DNA of 64,000 nucleotides from Shewanella sp. UCD-KL12 (GCF_001957125.1 NZ_MPHJ01000010.1:62001-126000), one strand, 5' to 3'; positions 9,719-19,531 are shown, counted from the stretch's first letter. Made by a program: numbers and translations. The notes: a model not told the origin generated them from the sequence alone.

Positions 9719-10753
9719 ATGGATCCAATCCCTCAAAAATGCGTTAACTCGTTCAGCATAAAACCACTATGCAGACTCATGGCTCTATTGCTACTTGCTC
9801 AGCTTGTATCTGCTTGCAGCCAGCTAAACACAAGCAACTCCCCAACCTGCCGCTCTCAATTATCATTAAACTGGGCTACAACAGATAAACTTCAAGAAGA
9901 TCTAACTATACTCAGCTCTCGCGTGTTTCAAGGAAGAAAAACCGGTACAGCTGGCGCAGAAAAAACCAGGCAGTTTATTGCAAAAAGGTATAAAGAGATT
10001 GGCCTTAAACCATGGCAAGCTGAGTACGGCATGCCTTTTGATTACCAACTTGGCTTCAGTGAGCATGAAGGCATCAATATGGTTGGAGTGCTACCCGCAG
10101 AGGAAGCATCAGATAAATGGCGACTGGTGATAGCCCATTACGATCATTTAGGCATAAAAGGAAGCCGGATCTATCCCGGTGCCGACGATAATGCTTCAGG
10201 TGTTGCCGCCTTACTGCAGCTTGCGAATCAACTATCACTAGATGCAAAAGCGGGCACCAGTGAGCCAATTAATTACCTCTTTGTTGCCACAGATGCTGAA
10301 GAACCTGGGCTGTTTGGTGGCTATGCCTTAACTGATAAGCTCAATGAATCGGGCACAAATCCGCAAATTGCTCAAATAGAGCTTGCGATCAATATGGATA
10401 TGATTGGCCGGCCAGGTCGTCCTTATGTGATCTATTTAGTGGGTGGGAAAAATTTTCAACATTTCGATGAGATAAAATCACAATTAGCCGATGTATCTGG
10501 CTTATGCATCAAGACTAAACACCCAAGACCAGTTGGAAGAAGTATTCAAAAGGTCGATTGGCTCAGAGCATCAGATCACTACCCAATCCATAAGGCTGGC
10601 ATCCCCTGGCTCTACTTTGGCGTAGCACCACACAGGGACTACCACTCCCAAACTGACACAGCAGAAAAGATCGATCTTAATTTTCTGGCCGCTGTGAGCG
10701 AATCGGCCTATCAACTACTGATAATTGACAGCTTAAAGCTAAAAAAACACTGA
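9719..10753 (+). CDS. M28 family aminopeptidase-like lipoprotein
   Basis: 344 residues. The N-terminal hydrophobic stretch ends LVSAC, a lipobox, so the protein is probably lipid-anchored in the periplasm. The dinuclear-zinc set of M28 peptidases is visible in order: His in AHYDHLG, Asp in GADDNASG, Glu pair in DAEEPGLFGG, Asp in INMDMIGRPG and His in HRDYHSQTDT. Such enzymes remove N-terminal residues from peptides; the substrate is not predictable. AAGGTG precedes the ATG. The 257-base stretch upstream has only loose CTGATGA repeats. Confidence 0.88.
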   Translation: MDPIPQKCVNSFSIKPLCRLMALLLLAQLVSACSQLNTSNSPTCRSQLSLNWATTDKLQEDLTILSSRVFQGRKTGTAGAEKTRQFIAKRYKEIGLKPWQAEYGMPFDYQLGFSEHEGINMVGVLPAEEASDKWRLVIAHYDHLGIKGSRIYPGADDNASGVAALLQLANQLSLDAKAGTSEPINYLFVATDAEEPGLFGGYALTDKLNESGTNPQIAQIELAINMDMIGRPGRPYVIYLVGGKNFQHFDEIKSQLADVSGLCIKTKHPRPVGRSIQKVDWLRASDHYPIHKAGIPWLYFGVAPHRDYHSQTDTAEKIDLNFLAAVSESAYQLLIIDSLKLKKH

Positions 10754-10853
10754 AAACTATCTCTTAAAATTATTTTTTAATCACCTAACTTATTAATTGG
10801 CTTAGTATTTGCTTAGGTTTTTTCATATAACACAGCTCAATAGCCATTATTAA

Positions 10854-10992
10854 TTGGTAATACCATTTGCACCCTGCTATAATAATCGGCTTACTGATAA
10901 GTTTTTCGGTGCGGGAAGTCGACACGGGGTTGATTTTCTGTCTTTAAACCCAGAGGCCTTTGCCTCTCTGCTATACCACAAGGCTACAACCC
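10854..10992 (+). promoter_or_regulatory. csdA/deaD promoter and structured leader
   Basis: A sigma-70-like promoter TTGGTA (10854-10859), 18-bp spacer and extended -10 TGCTATAAT (TATAAT 10878-10883) would give a leader of about 100 bases. Just before the start codon is a hairpin AGAGGC-cttt-GCCTCT (10952-10967). Long leaders are typical of cold-shock helicase genes; control by this one is inference. Confidence 0.6.
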
Positions 10993-12819
10993 ATGTCATC
11001 CAATGAACAAACTTTCCGCGAACTCGGTCTTGCCGAGCCTTTGTTGCGTGCTCTTGACGAGCTCGGCTACGAAAAACCAACTCCTATTCAGGCCGCGAGT
11101 ATCGATCCTCTCATGGCCGGTAAAGATATTTTAGGTCAAGCTCAAACTGGTACAGGTAAAACAGGTGCTTTCGCACTGCCTCTACTAAACAGCATTGATC
11201 CTACAACTAATGCACCTCAAATTTTAGTGCTTGCACCTACACGTGAACTTGCTGTTCAGGTTGCTGAAGCGTTCGGCAGCTACGCAAAATTCATGAAGGG
11301 CCTACACGTACTGCCAATTTACGGCGGACAGAGCATGCATCAGCAACTGAATGCCTTGCGTCGTGGACCACAGATCATCGTGGGTACTCCAGGCCGAGTT
11401 ATGGATCATATGCGCCGCGGTACGCTTAAGCTAGAATCGCTTAAAGCTATGGTGCTTGATGAAGCCGATGAGATGCTAAAAATGGGTTTCATCGATGATA
11501 TCGAATGGATCCTTGAGCACACACCTAAGCAGCGTCAGCTAGCACTATTCTCAGCAACTATGCCTGAGCAGATTAAGCGTGTAGCTAACAAGTACTTGGC
11601 TGAGCCAGTACACGTTAAAATTGCTGCAACAACAACGACTGTTGAAACCATCGAACAGCGTTTTGTACAAGTTTCACAACACAACAAACTAGAAGCACTT
11701 GTACGTGTTCTAGAAGTTGAGAAGACTGAAGGTATTATTATCTTCGTTCGTACTCGTAACAGCTGTGTTGAACTGGCTGAAAAGCTAGAAGCACGTGGCT
11801 ACGCTTCATCACCACTACACGGTGATATGAACCAACAAGCCCGTGAGCGCGCAGTTGACCAACTTAAGCGTGGCAAGCTAGATATCATCATTGCTACTGA
11901 CGTTGCGGCCCGTGGTCTTGATGTTGAGCGTATCGGACACGTAGTAAACTACGATATCCCATATGATACTGAAGCTTACGTTCACCGTATCGGCCGTACA
12001 GGTCGTGCTGGCCGTACTGGTATGGCGATCCTTTTCGTTACACACAGAGAGATGCGTATGCTACGCACTATCGAACGTGCAACTAAGAGCCGCATCTCGC
12101 CAATGGATGTACCTAGCCCAGAGACAGTGACTGAACGTCGTCTATCTCGCCTAGGTGAGCAAGTGTCTGACATTATCGCTAAAGACTCTTTAGATTTCAT
12201 GAAGGGTGCAGTTGCACAACTTTGTCAGCAACTAGAAGTTGATACCGATATCCTTGCTGCAGCACTTCTACAGCAGGTACAGAAAGACCGTCCACTACAG
12301 TTACCATCTATCCATGAGCGTCAGCGTGACAATCGTGATGATCGCAATTCACGCGATCGTAATGACCGTAACTCTCGTGACCGTGGTGATCGTCCACGTC
12401 GTGACTCTCGCCCAACTCCTACTGACCTAGGTAAGGCTGACTCACTTAAAGACAACCCAGACGTTAAGATGTGTCGTTACATCATAGATGTAGGACGTGA
12501 TAACGGTGTTGGCGTTGGTAATATCGTAGGCGCAGTTGCTAACGAAGCTAACATCGACAGCCGCTACATCGGTCAGATCCAACTGTTTGATCAAGTTACT
12601 GCAATTGATCTTCCAGATGGTATGCCAAAAGATGTATTACAACACCTTAAAAAGGTGCGTGTATGTGGCAGACCATTGAATATCCGCGAAGCTGAAGGCG
12701 CTGAAATCCCTACTGGTGATAGCCGTCCAGCACGTCGCCCACGTCGCTCTTCAAGCGATCGTCGCCCATCAGGCGATAGAAAGTCACATCGTAAGGGTAA
12801 CGCCTCTAAAGAGAGCTAA
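10993..12819 (+). CDS. deaD: Cold-shock DEAD-box RNA helicase
   Basis: ATP-dependent RNA helicase of the CsdA/DeaD type, acting in ribosome assembly and mRNA decay at low temperature. The start MSSNEQTFRELGL fits the family; an in-frame ATG 33 bases upstream lies in the leader. Motifs run in order: Q-motif PTPIQ, AQTGTGKTG, PTRELA, DEAD, SAT, and HRIGRTGRAGR. An Arg/Asp-rich segment (about residues 450-480) leads to a DbpA-type RNA-binding domain, then a basic tail. 607 residues, normal for the family. Confidence 0.96.
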   Translation: MSSNEQTFRELGLAEPLLRALDELGYEKPTPIQAASIDPLMAGKDILGQAQTGTGKTGAFALPLLNSIDPTTNAPQILVLAPTRELAVQVAEAFGSYAKFMKGLHVLPIYGGQSMHQQLNALRRGPQIIVGTPGRVMDHMRRGTLKLESLKAMVLDEADEMLKMGFIDDIEWILEHTPKQRQLALFSATMPEQIKRVANKYLAEPVHVKIAATTTTVETIEQRFVQVSQHNKLEALVRVLEVEKTEGIIIFVRTRNSCVELAEKLEARGYASSPLHGDMNQQARERAVDQLKRGKLDIIIATDVAARGLDVERIGHVVNYDIPYDTEAYVHRIGRTGRAGRTGMAILFVTHREMRMLRTIERATKSRISPMDVPSPETVTERRLSRLGEQVSDIIAKDSLDFMKGAVAQLCQQLEVDTDILAAALLQQVQKDRPLQLPSIHERQRDNRDDRNSRDRNDRNSRDRGDRPRRDSRPTPTDLGKADSLKDNPDVKMCRYIIDVGRDNGVGVGNIVGAVANEANIDSRYIGQIQLFDQVTAIDLPDGMPKDVLQHLKKVRVCGRPLNIREAEGAEIPTGDSRPARRPRRSSSDRRPSGDRKSHRKGNASKES

Positions 12820-12847
12820 TACCGCTTAATAAAAGCGATTTGATCAT

Positions 12848-12876
12848 AAAAAAAGGAGCCTAAGGCTCCTTTTTTT
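12848..12876 (+). terminator. Rho-independent terminator of deaD
   Basis: A-run, GGAGCC-taa-GGCTCC hairpin and a run of seven Ts, 28 bases after the stop. Confidence 0.95.
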
Positions 12877-13299
12877 ATGTCTCTAGATTTATGCTTCCAC
12901 AAAATTAATCTAGTTAAAAACTGAACGGCCCTATCGAATTAGCACAAGTGATGTCGAAAAAGTGTGAATCCCCATGGGCCGAGTCACTATAACTTAATCA
13001 TCCCCTAGAATTTACGATACGTACGTTAAAAAAAGTAACTAACAACACGTCAACGCAACCTTCAACACTCAAACCAAAAACCTTTAGTAAGCATTAAAAG
13101 AACAAGAGAAAAACCTCACAAAAACCATAAAATACATAACCTTAACAAGGCGAAGATAAAGTGAGACCTAGATCTCACTCATTCAAATCCATCAAAGATT
13201 TTAAGGCGCACTTAAAAATACAATAAGCCACAGAGATATCAAGCGATGCTCTAGATATCAAAATTTGATGCGTTCATCATCCATAACCAAGGCTGTATT
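12877..13299. other. AT-rich spacer, no gene seen
   Basis: About 420 bases of AT-rich sequence with many stops in all frames between the deaD terminator and the capsule-side hydrolase gene. I see no clear promoter, repeat or structured element. It marks the right-hand border of the housekeeping block. Confidence 0.6.
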
Positions 13300-14253
13300 T
13301 TGCTAACTTTCCATAAGACTGTCCGCCAACGCATAGGCAATGTGATCGTTCAATATCGACTGCTCAATATCAATGAACCAGTAGTGATCACTTTCCCGCC
13401 CGGCTCTGATGGGCTCACAGAGCAAGAGGCACGTGAAGGGACAGCTCCTTGGAGTTATAACTTTTTTACTAAACAGCATAAAAACATCATCTCATTTACT
13501 CATATAGGCAAAGATGAATATTATCGCTCTATCGAGTTGCAGAACTTTGTTAAATATCTTGGCTCTAATCTTACCGATTTCTCTGAACGAATAGGCTATG
13601 GGGTTAGTAGGGGGGGGTTTGCGGTCGCCTTACACGCTAATACTTTAAAGTTAGATAGAGCCCTACTTATGATGCCTTTAAGCTCTTATTCAGCAAAAGT
13701 CGCTCCTTGGGATCCAAAAGTGCTAAAAGCTGAAAAGGCAACACAATACTGTGGGTACAACAATGATGGTGCAGAGTGTAAAACACCACTGACGATTATC
13801 TACGATCCCCTATTTAAAGCTGATCGTCTGCATATGCAACGCTTTCGCTGCGAAGTCCATAAACTCAAGATTTCAGGAGTAGGCCATCGAATAGCTCGTA
13901 CCTTAAGAGACCTTGGTTTACTAAAAAAAATCGTCCTCGATTTTGTTGATAATAAATTAGATACAGAAAACTTCCCAAGGTTAGTCAAAGGAAGACGAGA
14001 ACTGGATTTTTATCATAAAACCCTCTGCACGAATCCAACCGGAAAGCTCACGCTTAAACGTAAGAAGGTGATCTACTATCACAAGGTATTATGGAAGCTT
14101 AAGCACATTGAAGAAGAGCCAAGAAAAATAGCGAAAAGATTGCAAGAGAGCATTCAAAAGCGCATTTCAGCGCCGCAAAAGCTCATGCTAAGCTCGAAGA
14201 ACTTCATACCAGCAAAGATGTTTGTAGCATCTAACTTTTTTGTGTTTTGCTAG
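13300..14253 (+). CDS. Alpha/beta-hydrolase-like protein beside capsule locus
   Basis: 317 residues. The nucleophile-elbow-like GVSRGG (about residue 105) and a downstream VGHR (about 197) could be the Ser and His of an alpha/beta hydrolase. The C-terminal third is Lys/Arg-rich with KHIEEEPRKIAKR. No signal peptide. The only plausible start is TTG at 13300, preceded by AAGG; no ATG lies near the N-terminus. It is convergent with the PagL-like gene and next to the kps genes, suggesting a glycan-related role, but I do not recognise the family and substrate is unknown. Confidence 0.6.
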   Translation: MLTFHKTVRQRIGNVIVQYRLLNINEPVVITFPPGSDGLTEQEAREGTAPWSYNFFTKQHKNIISFTHIGKDEYYRSIELQNFVKYLGSNLTDFSERIGYGVSRGGFAVALHANTLKLDRALLMMPLSSYSAKVAPWDPKVLKAEKATQYCGYNNDGAECKTPLTIIYDPLFKADRLHMQRFRCEVHKLKISGVGHRIARTLRDLGLLKKIVLDFVDNKLDTENFPRLVKGRRELDFYHKTLCTNPTGKLTLKRKKVIYYHKVLWKLKHIEEEPRKIAKRLQESIQKRISAPQKLMLSSKNFIPAKMFVASNFFVFC

Positions 14254-14300
14254 GCGAACGATAGTCGTTCGCCTACACAGTCAACTCAGCAACGACTCAA

Positions 14301-14837
14301 CTAAAACTGATATTGCAGGTATACACTGTGACCATCGAATGAAGGGTTGATGTCATATTCCCCACCATTTGAGACGTGCAGATATGCATACCCCATCGAC
14401 CAATGATCAGTAAAATGATAACCCGCACCTAACTTACCAAAATACTGCCAGGGCCCACCGTAATCTTTATAAGCAAGGCCCTGTATGCCGTATTCATACT
14501 CCTCTAGCCAATACATCCCTCCCTCAATAAATATCTCAATATCAAAAATGGCCTGCCAGCCAAAGCCTCCACCAGCCCCAAGCATCAGGCCATTATCGTT
14601 ATCGGTTATCTGGGTACCTAGATTAAAAACGGGATACCAAGATAAGCTTGGGACACTTTCTCCAAATGAAAACTTGTGCAGGTAACTACACTCAGCGATC
14701 TCAATATCAATATTTTGTTTAGTGGTAGGCGTGGAGTATAGGCAACGTATATTGCTAGCTGCATTCGCAGATGCATGAGAGAAGAGTAATAGCGCAATTA
14801 TGCCCAAAAAAGTAGATTTACTTGAGAGTATTTTCAT
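14301..14837 (-). CDS. PagL-like lipid A 3-O-deacylase (acyloxyacyl hydrolase family)
   Basis: 178 residues with a signal peptide (cleavage about ANA-AS) and a C-terminal Phe typical of outer-membrane beta-barrels. The segment AYLHVSNGG near residue 155 carries the His-x-Ser-Asn signature of PagL, where His and Ser are catalytic. The position 14 residues after the His, Glu in PagL, is Asp in SFDGHSV here. Such enzymes remove the 3-O acyl chain of lipid A in the outer membrane. Two cysteines (CLYS, ECSY) may pair. Sits at the distal end of the capsule locus as its own unit. Confidence 0.65.
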   Translation of the reverse strand: MKILSSKSTFLGIIALLLFSHASANAASNIRCLYSTPTTKQNIDIEIAECSYLHKFSFGESVPSLSWYPVFNLGTQITDNDNGLMLGAGGGFGWQAIFDIEIFIEGGMYWLEEYEYGIQGLAYKDYGGPWQYFGKLGAGYHFTDHWSMGYAYLHVSNGGEYDINPSFDGHSVYLQYQF

Positions 14838-15007
14838 AACAATTCAATTCCTTAAGCAGCCAACATCAAGGTTATACTTATGACCACAAAAGGATAATAC
14901 GAAGTTACGAACTGGTTAACAACAAGGTGGAGGCAAGTGTTTCAAATTGACACATAAGTGACTAATTAACTGGCGATTTTCTACAAAGGTTAAGTCTAAG
15001 GCTAAGT

Positions 15008-16198
15008 TCATCTAGCCATTATTTTTAGCTCCGCTCTTTCGACTAACAATTTTGAGTCCTTGTAAAAATCACCAGCGACTTGAGATTCAGCGCAAAGATA
15101 AGCTCTAAACTTGGCAAATAAGCGCTCATCAACCTCTGCAGGTCTCAGCCAAAAGCTATCTAGATGATTTTGATAAGTTAGGCCTTCGATATCATAAAGC
15201 GCTTTACCAAGAACCTTTGTAGGTAAGCTGTGCAGCAACGAAGAGATCCCCACCGTACTATTAACAGTAACCACGCCTTTGGCATGATGGTAAACATCTG
15301 GCAGATTAAAATCGTGACCATATAGCACGCGCCCTTCAAGGCCGAGCTCAGTCACCAGCGCATTAATCAAAGCGCCATAATGTTCAAAACCACGATTTTG
15401 CGGATGGTGTTTAATCAGTAATGCAGCTTCTTTGCTGGCATGCATCGAAAAGGAACGCAGAACATGCTCAATCACTTGTTTAACTGAATCAAACTCTGAA
15501 TGCTCTCTAAGTTGAAAATCTACTTCAACCTGTAGAGGCAGCAGAAAGAACTGTTTATCAAACTGACTGATAAATCGCTTATAACGAGGGGGGTCTGTTA
15601 ACTTAGCGGACCACTTTTCAATGATACTCTTAATCCAGAAGTAGGTTTCCTGCCTAAATAGCCAAGGTCTATGGTGAAAGTAGTTTTTAAAACGTGGCCT
15701 TAAAATCGTTAGCCAGGAGTAATAACAAAATGAAAACCAGGCTCGACGTGCAAAAGTAGGCGTGACTTTATGGCTACTGACACTCTCAGCCACATCAATT
15801 TCATCGCTTAAGTTATCGAGTTGGTTAAAGAGCGGGGAGTTCGCATTACAACCGCCTCTCTCTAGCGTGACAAACCCAGCTCTGAGGTAACCCTCCTCGA
15901 ATGACCAAAATTCAACATTAGATTCCTGAGCTACCTGCCGCGCAACTTTATGGTAAAAACGACAATCTCCATACACCACAACTTTATCAATCTTATGCTC
16001 ATCAATATATTGAGTTAAAAACGCCTGCCACTTATCAGGTGTTCCGTAATAGTCGGTAATATGCTCGGCACCAGCATAAAAACGATCACCACCATTAAAG
16101 TTGATCTTATGTGTAGCGTGCCCTTTAGCTGAAAAGTAGCTGCTCAATAACTTAAAAAAGGGCCCTAATGGCCCCTGTAAAAACAAAATCTGACTCAT
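15008..16198 (-). CDS. kpsS: Capsule beta-Kdo transferase KpsS
   Basis: KpsS starts the poly-beta-Kdo linker of ABC-exported capsules by adding the first Kdo to a lysophosphatidylglycerol acceptor in the cytoplasm. The start is placed at MSQILFLQGPLGPFF (396 residues). The frame continues 144 bases upstream to another ATG, but that part is an intergenic repeat (CGGGAACAAGTTCCC) and is not protein-like. Conserved features include GDCRFYHKVA, FWSFEEGYLR and the C-terminal VNSTVGISSLL. Last gene of the leftward kps operon, 249 bases after kpsC. Confidence 0.88.
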   Translation of the reverse strand: MSQILFLQGPLGPFFKLLSSYFSAKGHATHKINFNGGDRFYAGAEHITDYYGTPDKWQAFLTQYIDEHKIDKVVVYGDCRFYHKVARQVAQESNVEFWSFEEGYLRAGFVTLERGGCNANSPLFNQLDNLSDEIDVAESVSSHKVTPTFARRAWFSFCYYSWLTILRPRFKNYFHHRPWLFRQETYFWIKSIIEKWSAKLTDPPRYKRFISQFDKQFFLLPLQVEVDFQLREHSEFDSVKQVIEHVLRSFSMHASKEAALLIKHHPQNRGFEHYGALINALVTELGLEGRVLYGHDFNLPDVYHHAKGVVTVNSTVGISSLLHSLPTKVLGKALYDIEGLTYQNHLDSFWLRPAEVDERLFAKFRAYLCAESQVAGDFYKDSKLLVERAELKIMAR

Positions 16199-16199
16199 A

Positions 16200-16345
16200 A
16201 AATTCCAATGATAGAACGGGCTTCGCCCCCCGATAACGCAAACAAGTTTGCTACGAGGACGGTCGTAATCTCGCTGTGAGTTACGAGAGCGGGAACAAGT
16301 TCCCTTCGAGTTCGTTCGCAGACTCACTTCTAGTAAAATCAACAG
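16200..16345. repeat. Mosaic intergenic repeat, copy 2
   Basis: Between kpsC and kpsS. Contains CGAGAGCGGGAACAAGTTCC and GGGCTTCGCCCCC palindromes matching pieces of copies 1, 3, 4 and 5. It abuts the kpsS start and produces an artificial N-terminal extension in that frame. Confidence 0.75.
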
Positions 16346-16447
16346 CTAAGCCTAGGCTTCTAAAAGCCTTTATCTTATAAAAAGCTTTTCACCACGAAGG
16401 ACATAGTGAACACGAAGAGGAGCACGCGCTCATAACAACGTCACTGC

Positions 16448-18562
16448 TTAAACCTTCCAGGCTTCATAAAAATATCTAACTTTTCTGCTAAAGCGTGAAA
16501 GCCATGAACTGCTTAGCTGTAAACCCGCCTTTCCCTGCTGCTCATATTGCGCCCTCTCCTCACTCAATAAACGGATCACTCTCTCAGGTGAAGTGAGCTT
16601 GCCCGTAGTCCAATCAACATAACTGGGGTAGCTGACTAAGGTGACATAAACAAGCTGCTCTAAGCTCAGTTTATTTGTTCTTTCAGCAAACACAATCGCA
16701 TCATCAGTCAGCCCCCAACCGGCATAAAAGGGTGAGCCATAGGTCGTCACCTTTTTGCCACGTAGCAAGGCTTCAAAGCCCGTTAACGAAGTAATAGTGC
16801 ATACACGGTCACATAGCATAAGCACAGATACAATATCGATATCAGCTAAGTAGATATCGGCATATTGCTGTGCAGCCTGCTCGCCTAGCGCACCGGGTCG
16901 AACACCTGAATAGAGGTCGGGATGCTCTTTATACATAATAAAAGCATCGGGATAATCTTGTCTCACCTGCTTTATTAGCGCTAAATTGCTCTTCACCTTT
17001 CCGCGGCTTGAAGCAATTGATTGGTCTTGCTCAAACTGACCAGGCACTAAAATAAGCTCTCGCTGCTTATCAGCGCGCTTTAGCTGACCTATCTTTTCTA
17101 ATAGCGGTTTGGCTGTATGTTTCTGCCCGACATTATATTTACTCAGCGCCCTTTTTACTAAGGTTTCTGCTAGTTGTTTTGCACGCTGACTCTGAGTATC
17201 ACTTAAGCTAACATTGTTAAGCTTTTCCACCACATCTGATGGCCCATCTGGCGCATAATACATACCTTGACGGTCAATAACTAAGCACGATGGTCGACGC
17301 AGATCTGCCCCTAAGCCTACCGAGCGTATAAAGCCATCCTCCATAAACCAAACGGGGCAATATTGTTTCAACTGTTCGGCCCATTTAGCTCGGCTCTTCC
17401 CCCATAATAATACGGCAGCATTAGTATCAGACTGAATTAGCGCCTCTAATTTCTGCTGGTTTTTAATGTAAACAACCCGCTTCGCCTTCCTACCTATAAA
17501 AGGTTTAATAAATGCGCGCTTCCATAACGAAAAGCCAAATGCATAACAGGTATCAACGGCTTGATGTTGATCTTCAAGCTGTAATGCCAACCAATCTACA
17601 ACCGCTTCCACCTCACAGCTTTCTTGGGTTTCTGGATCGAGGTAATTGGGATATTTGATAAGCGTTGCCGCAATAAGCTGTGCTAGCGTAAGAGTGTTTG
17701 TACGTCTATCACAACGCTGTTTGTCCTCAGTAAGTCCCCAGCCAGCATAAAAAGGCAAACCATAGCAGTGAACAGGCAAACCATAGAGCAGCGCTTCAAA
17801 CCCGAGTTGCGATGTGACGGTATAGACACGTTCCACTTTAGAAAGCAGCGCCTTAAGCTCACAGTCATCACCAAGTAGATGAACTCTAGGGTCGCTACAA
17901 GCAGCAATATTTACAAAGCCCGACTTTTTTCCCTTAATCACATCGGGATGAGTTTTTACTATCACCTTTTGCTCAGGGTGAGCTGCCAACGCCTCCTCAA
18001 TCATTTGAGAAAAGCTCGCCGATGTCCCCATCCCTTGGGTAACAGAGACATCACCTTGAGTTTGATCCACGACCAAAATCGCTGAGTTATCTGCTTGCTG
18101 CACTAGCCAATCCGGAAGCGCTTCACGCAGGTGATTATATTTTGAGATCCCTAATTGAGTGAGCTTAGCTTTAAGTGCTAATGCTCGCTGCTCATAGTCA
18201 CTGTCATACCAAGCATCTATATCAGTACACAAATTTTCTAGATCGCTAGCACTCCCCGCATCATAGTAGATACCAGAGCAATCTTTAATCAAAGACAAAC
18301 GAGGAGAGTTATCTAAAGGATGAGCCAGATAGCTGATGAAACCATCCTCTAAGCGCAGATACGGTAACTGTTCTTCATTGGCAAACTGACAAGCTTTTTT
18401 AGTATTGGCTTTATTGCCCCAGCCCACGACTACATCGCCATCAACAACTTGAGTCAAAGAGGTAAACTTCTCGATTTTCTGTTCAAAAAACTTAGCGATA
18501 TGCGCATCTTTCGCAATGCCATTAGAACCTGTCCAAATTGTACTAGTCCGCGGGGAAATCAT
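16448..18562 (-). CDS. kpsC: Capsule beta-Kdo transferase KpsC (two GT modules)
   Basis: KpsC extends the poly-beta-Kdo linker on which group 2-type capsule is built. The start is set at MISPRTSTIW (704 residues) with an AGAGAG site; an ATG 36 bases upstream is less likely. The protein is an internal duplication: LRLEDGFISYL pairs with WFMEDGFIRSV, and LPFYAGWGLT pairs with SPFYAGWGLT, giving two glycosyltransferase modules (about 1-340 and 350-690), as in E. coli KpsC where each makes one of two alternating linkages. Repeat elements flank it on both sides. Confidence 0.92.
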   Translation of the reverse strand: MISPRTSTIWTGSNGIAKDAHIAKFFEQKIEKFTSLTQVVDGDVVVGWGNKANTKKACQFANEEQLPYLRLEDGFISYLAHPLDNSPRLSLIKDCSGIYYDAGSASDLENLCTDIDAWYDSDYEQRALALKAKLTQLGISKYNHLREALPDWLVQQADNSAILVVDQTQGDVSVTQGMGTSASFSQMIEEALAAHPEQKVIVKTHPDVIKGKKSGFVNIAACSDPRVHLLGDDCELKALLSKVERVYTVTSQLGFEALLYGLPVHCYGLPFYAGWGLTEDKQRCDRRTNTLTLAQLIAATLIKYPNYLDPETQESCEVEAVVDWLALQLEDQHQAVDTCYAFGFSLWKRAFIKPFIGRKAKRVVYIKNQQKLEALIQSDTNAAVLLWGKSRAKWAEQLKQYCPVWFMEDGFIRSVGLGADLRRPSCLVIDRQGMYYAPDGPSDVVEKLNNVSLSDTQSQRAKQLAETLVKRALSKYNVGQKHTAKPLLEKIGQLKRADKQRELILVPGQFEQDQSIASSRGKVKSNLALIKQVRQDYPDAFIMYKEHPDLYSGVRPGALGEQAAQQYADIYLADIDIVSVLMLCDRVCTITSLTGFEALLRGKKVTTYGSPFYAGWGLTDDAIVFAERTNKLSLEQLVYVTLVSYPSYVDWTTGKLTSPERVIRLLSEERAQYEQQGKAGLQLSSSWLSRFSRKVRYFYEAWKV

Positions 18563-18599
18563 AAAACTCTCTAATCTATAAAAGGAAGTGCGCCACAAG

Positions 18600-18725
18600 T
18601 GGCGTCGAGTTACGAGTACGGGAACAAGTTCCCTTCGAGATCGTTAGTTAACTCACTTTGAGAAAATGCAACAACCAAGATCGCTACGCTTCGAAAAACA
18701 GAAGCGACGTACTCGAAGACGCTTA
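18600..18725. repeat. Mosaic intergenic repeat, copy 3
   Basis: Between kdsB and kpsC. Shares CGGGAACAAGTTCCCTTCGA with copy 2 plus related CGAAG/CTTCG motifs. Fills the gap within the operon. Confidence 0.7.
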
Positions 18726-18733
18726 CCAGCCCC

Positions 18734-19531
18734 CTAGACGCAACAAAGTTGCGCTATCCTTTCTCTGACTCGCTTTAGATCTTCTAGAGTATCCACACCA
18801 TGACCTGGTGCTTCACTGATATTGGCAACCTGAATATGTATACCGTGCCACATAGCTCGCAATTGCTCTAAGCGCTCAAACTTCTCAATTTGAGTTTCTG
18901 ATAACGAGCTTAAGCTCTCTAAAGTCCATACCCTGTATGCATAAATACCAATATGGCGTAGCCAAGGTCCGAAGTTCTGGTTAGCGCTTTCTTGTTGATT
19001 TATTTTAGAGCCACATCTATCGAGTGCATTAACACCAGAAAACATAGGAGAGCGTGAGAACAACATGGCCTTGTTGCTTCTATCCGTAAGCAATTTAACA
19101 CAGTTAGGATCCCTTATCTCCGCTTCACTTTTGATAGGGCACGCGATGGTTGCAATGCCAGCTAAAAATGTATCAGACAGTGTTGATGCTGCAAGCTCAA
19201 TGACATCAGCAGAGGTTAATGGCTCATCGCCTTGCAGGTTAACCACAATCTCGTTATCCGACCAAGTTAATTTACGAGCAACCTCAGCACACCGCTCAGT
19301 GCCACTTCTATGCTCACTCGAGGTCATCATCACCTGCGCGCCAAAATCACTCGCCACAGCAAAGATCGCCTCGCTATCGGTTGCAATAATAATATTTTCA
19401 GCTCCAATATTCGTTTCAAGCGCACGCTGATACACGTGCCAGACCATGGGCTTTCCATCAATTAGCTTAAGAGGCTTTCCAGGCAAGCGAGTAGAGTCCA
19501 TTCTCGAGGGAATAATGATTTTATAATTCAT
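18734..19531 (-). CDS. kdsB: CMP-Kdo synthetase (KdsB/KpsU)
   Basis: 3-deoxy-manno-octulosonate cytidylyltransferase, which activates Kdo with CTP for transfer by KpsS and KpsC. 265 residues. N-terminal IIIPSRMDSTRLPGKPL is the nucleotide-binding signature; EHRSGTERCAEV and NLQGDEPL are also conserved. Inside the kps operon, so it is probably the capsule-dedicated paralogue (KpsU) rather than the LPS copy, though this cannot be settled from the window. Confidence 0.92.
   Translation of the reverse strand: MNYKIIIPSRMDSTRLPGKPLKLIDGKPMVWHVYQRALETNIGAENIIIATDSEAIFAVASDFGAQVMMTSSEHRSGTERCAEVARKLTWSDNEIVVNLQGDEPLTSADVIELAASTLSDTFLAGIATIACPIKSEAEIRDPNCVKLLTDRSNKAMLFSRSPMFSGVNALDRCGSKINQQESANQNFGPWLRHIGIYAYRVWTLESLSSLSETQIEKFERLEQLRAMWHGIHIQVANISEAPGHGVDTLEDLKRVRERIAQLCCV

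Noticed and set aside
16199..16342. N-terminal extension of kpsS
   Set aside because: Encoded by the intergenic repeat, not protein-like; family start is at 16198.
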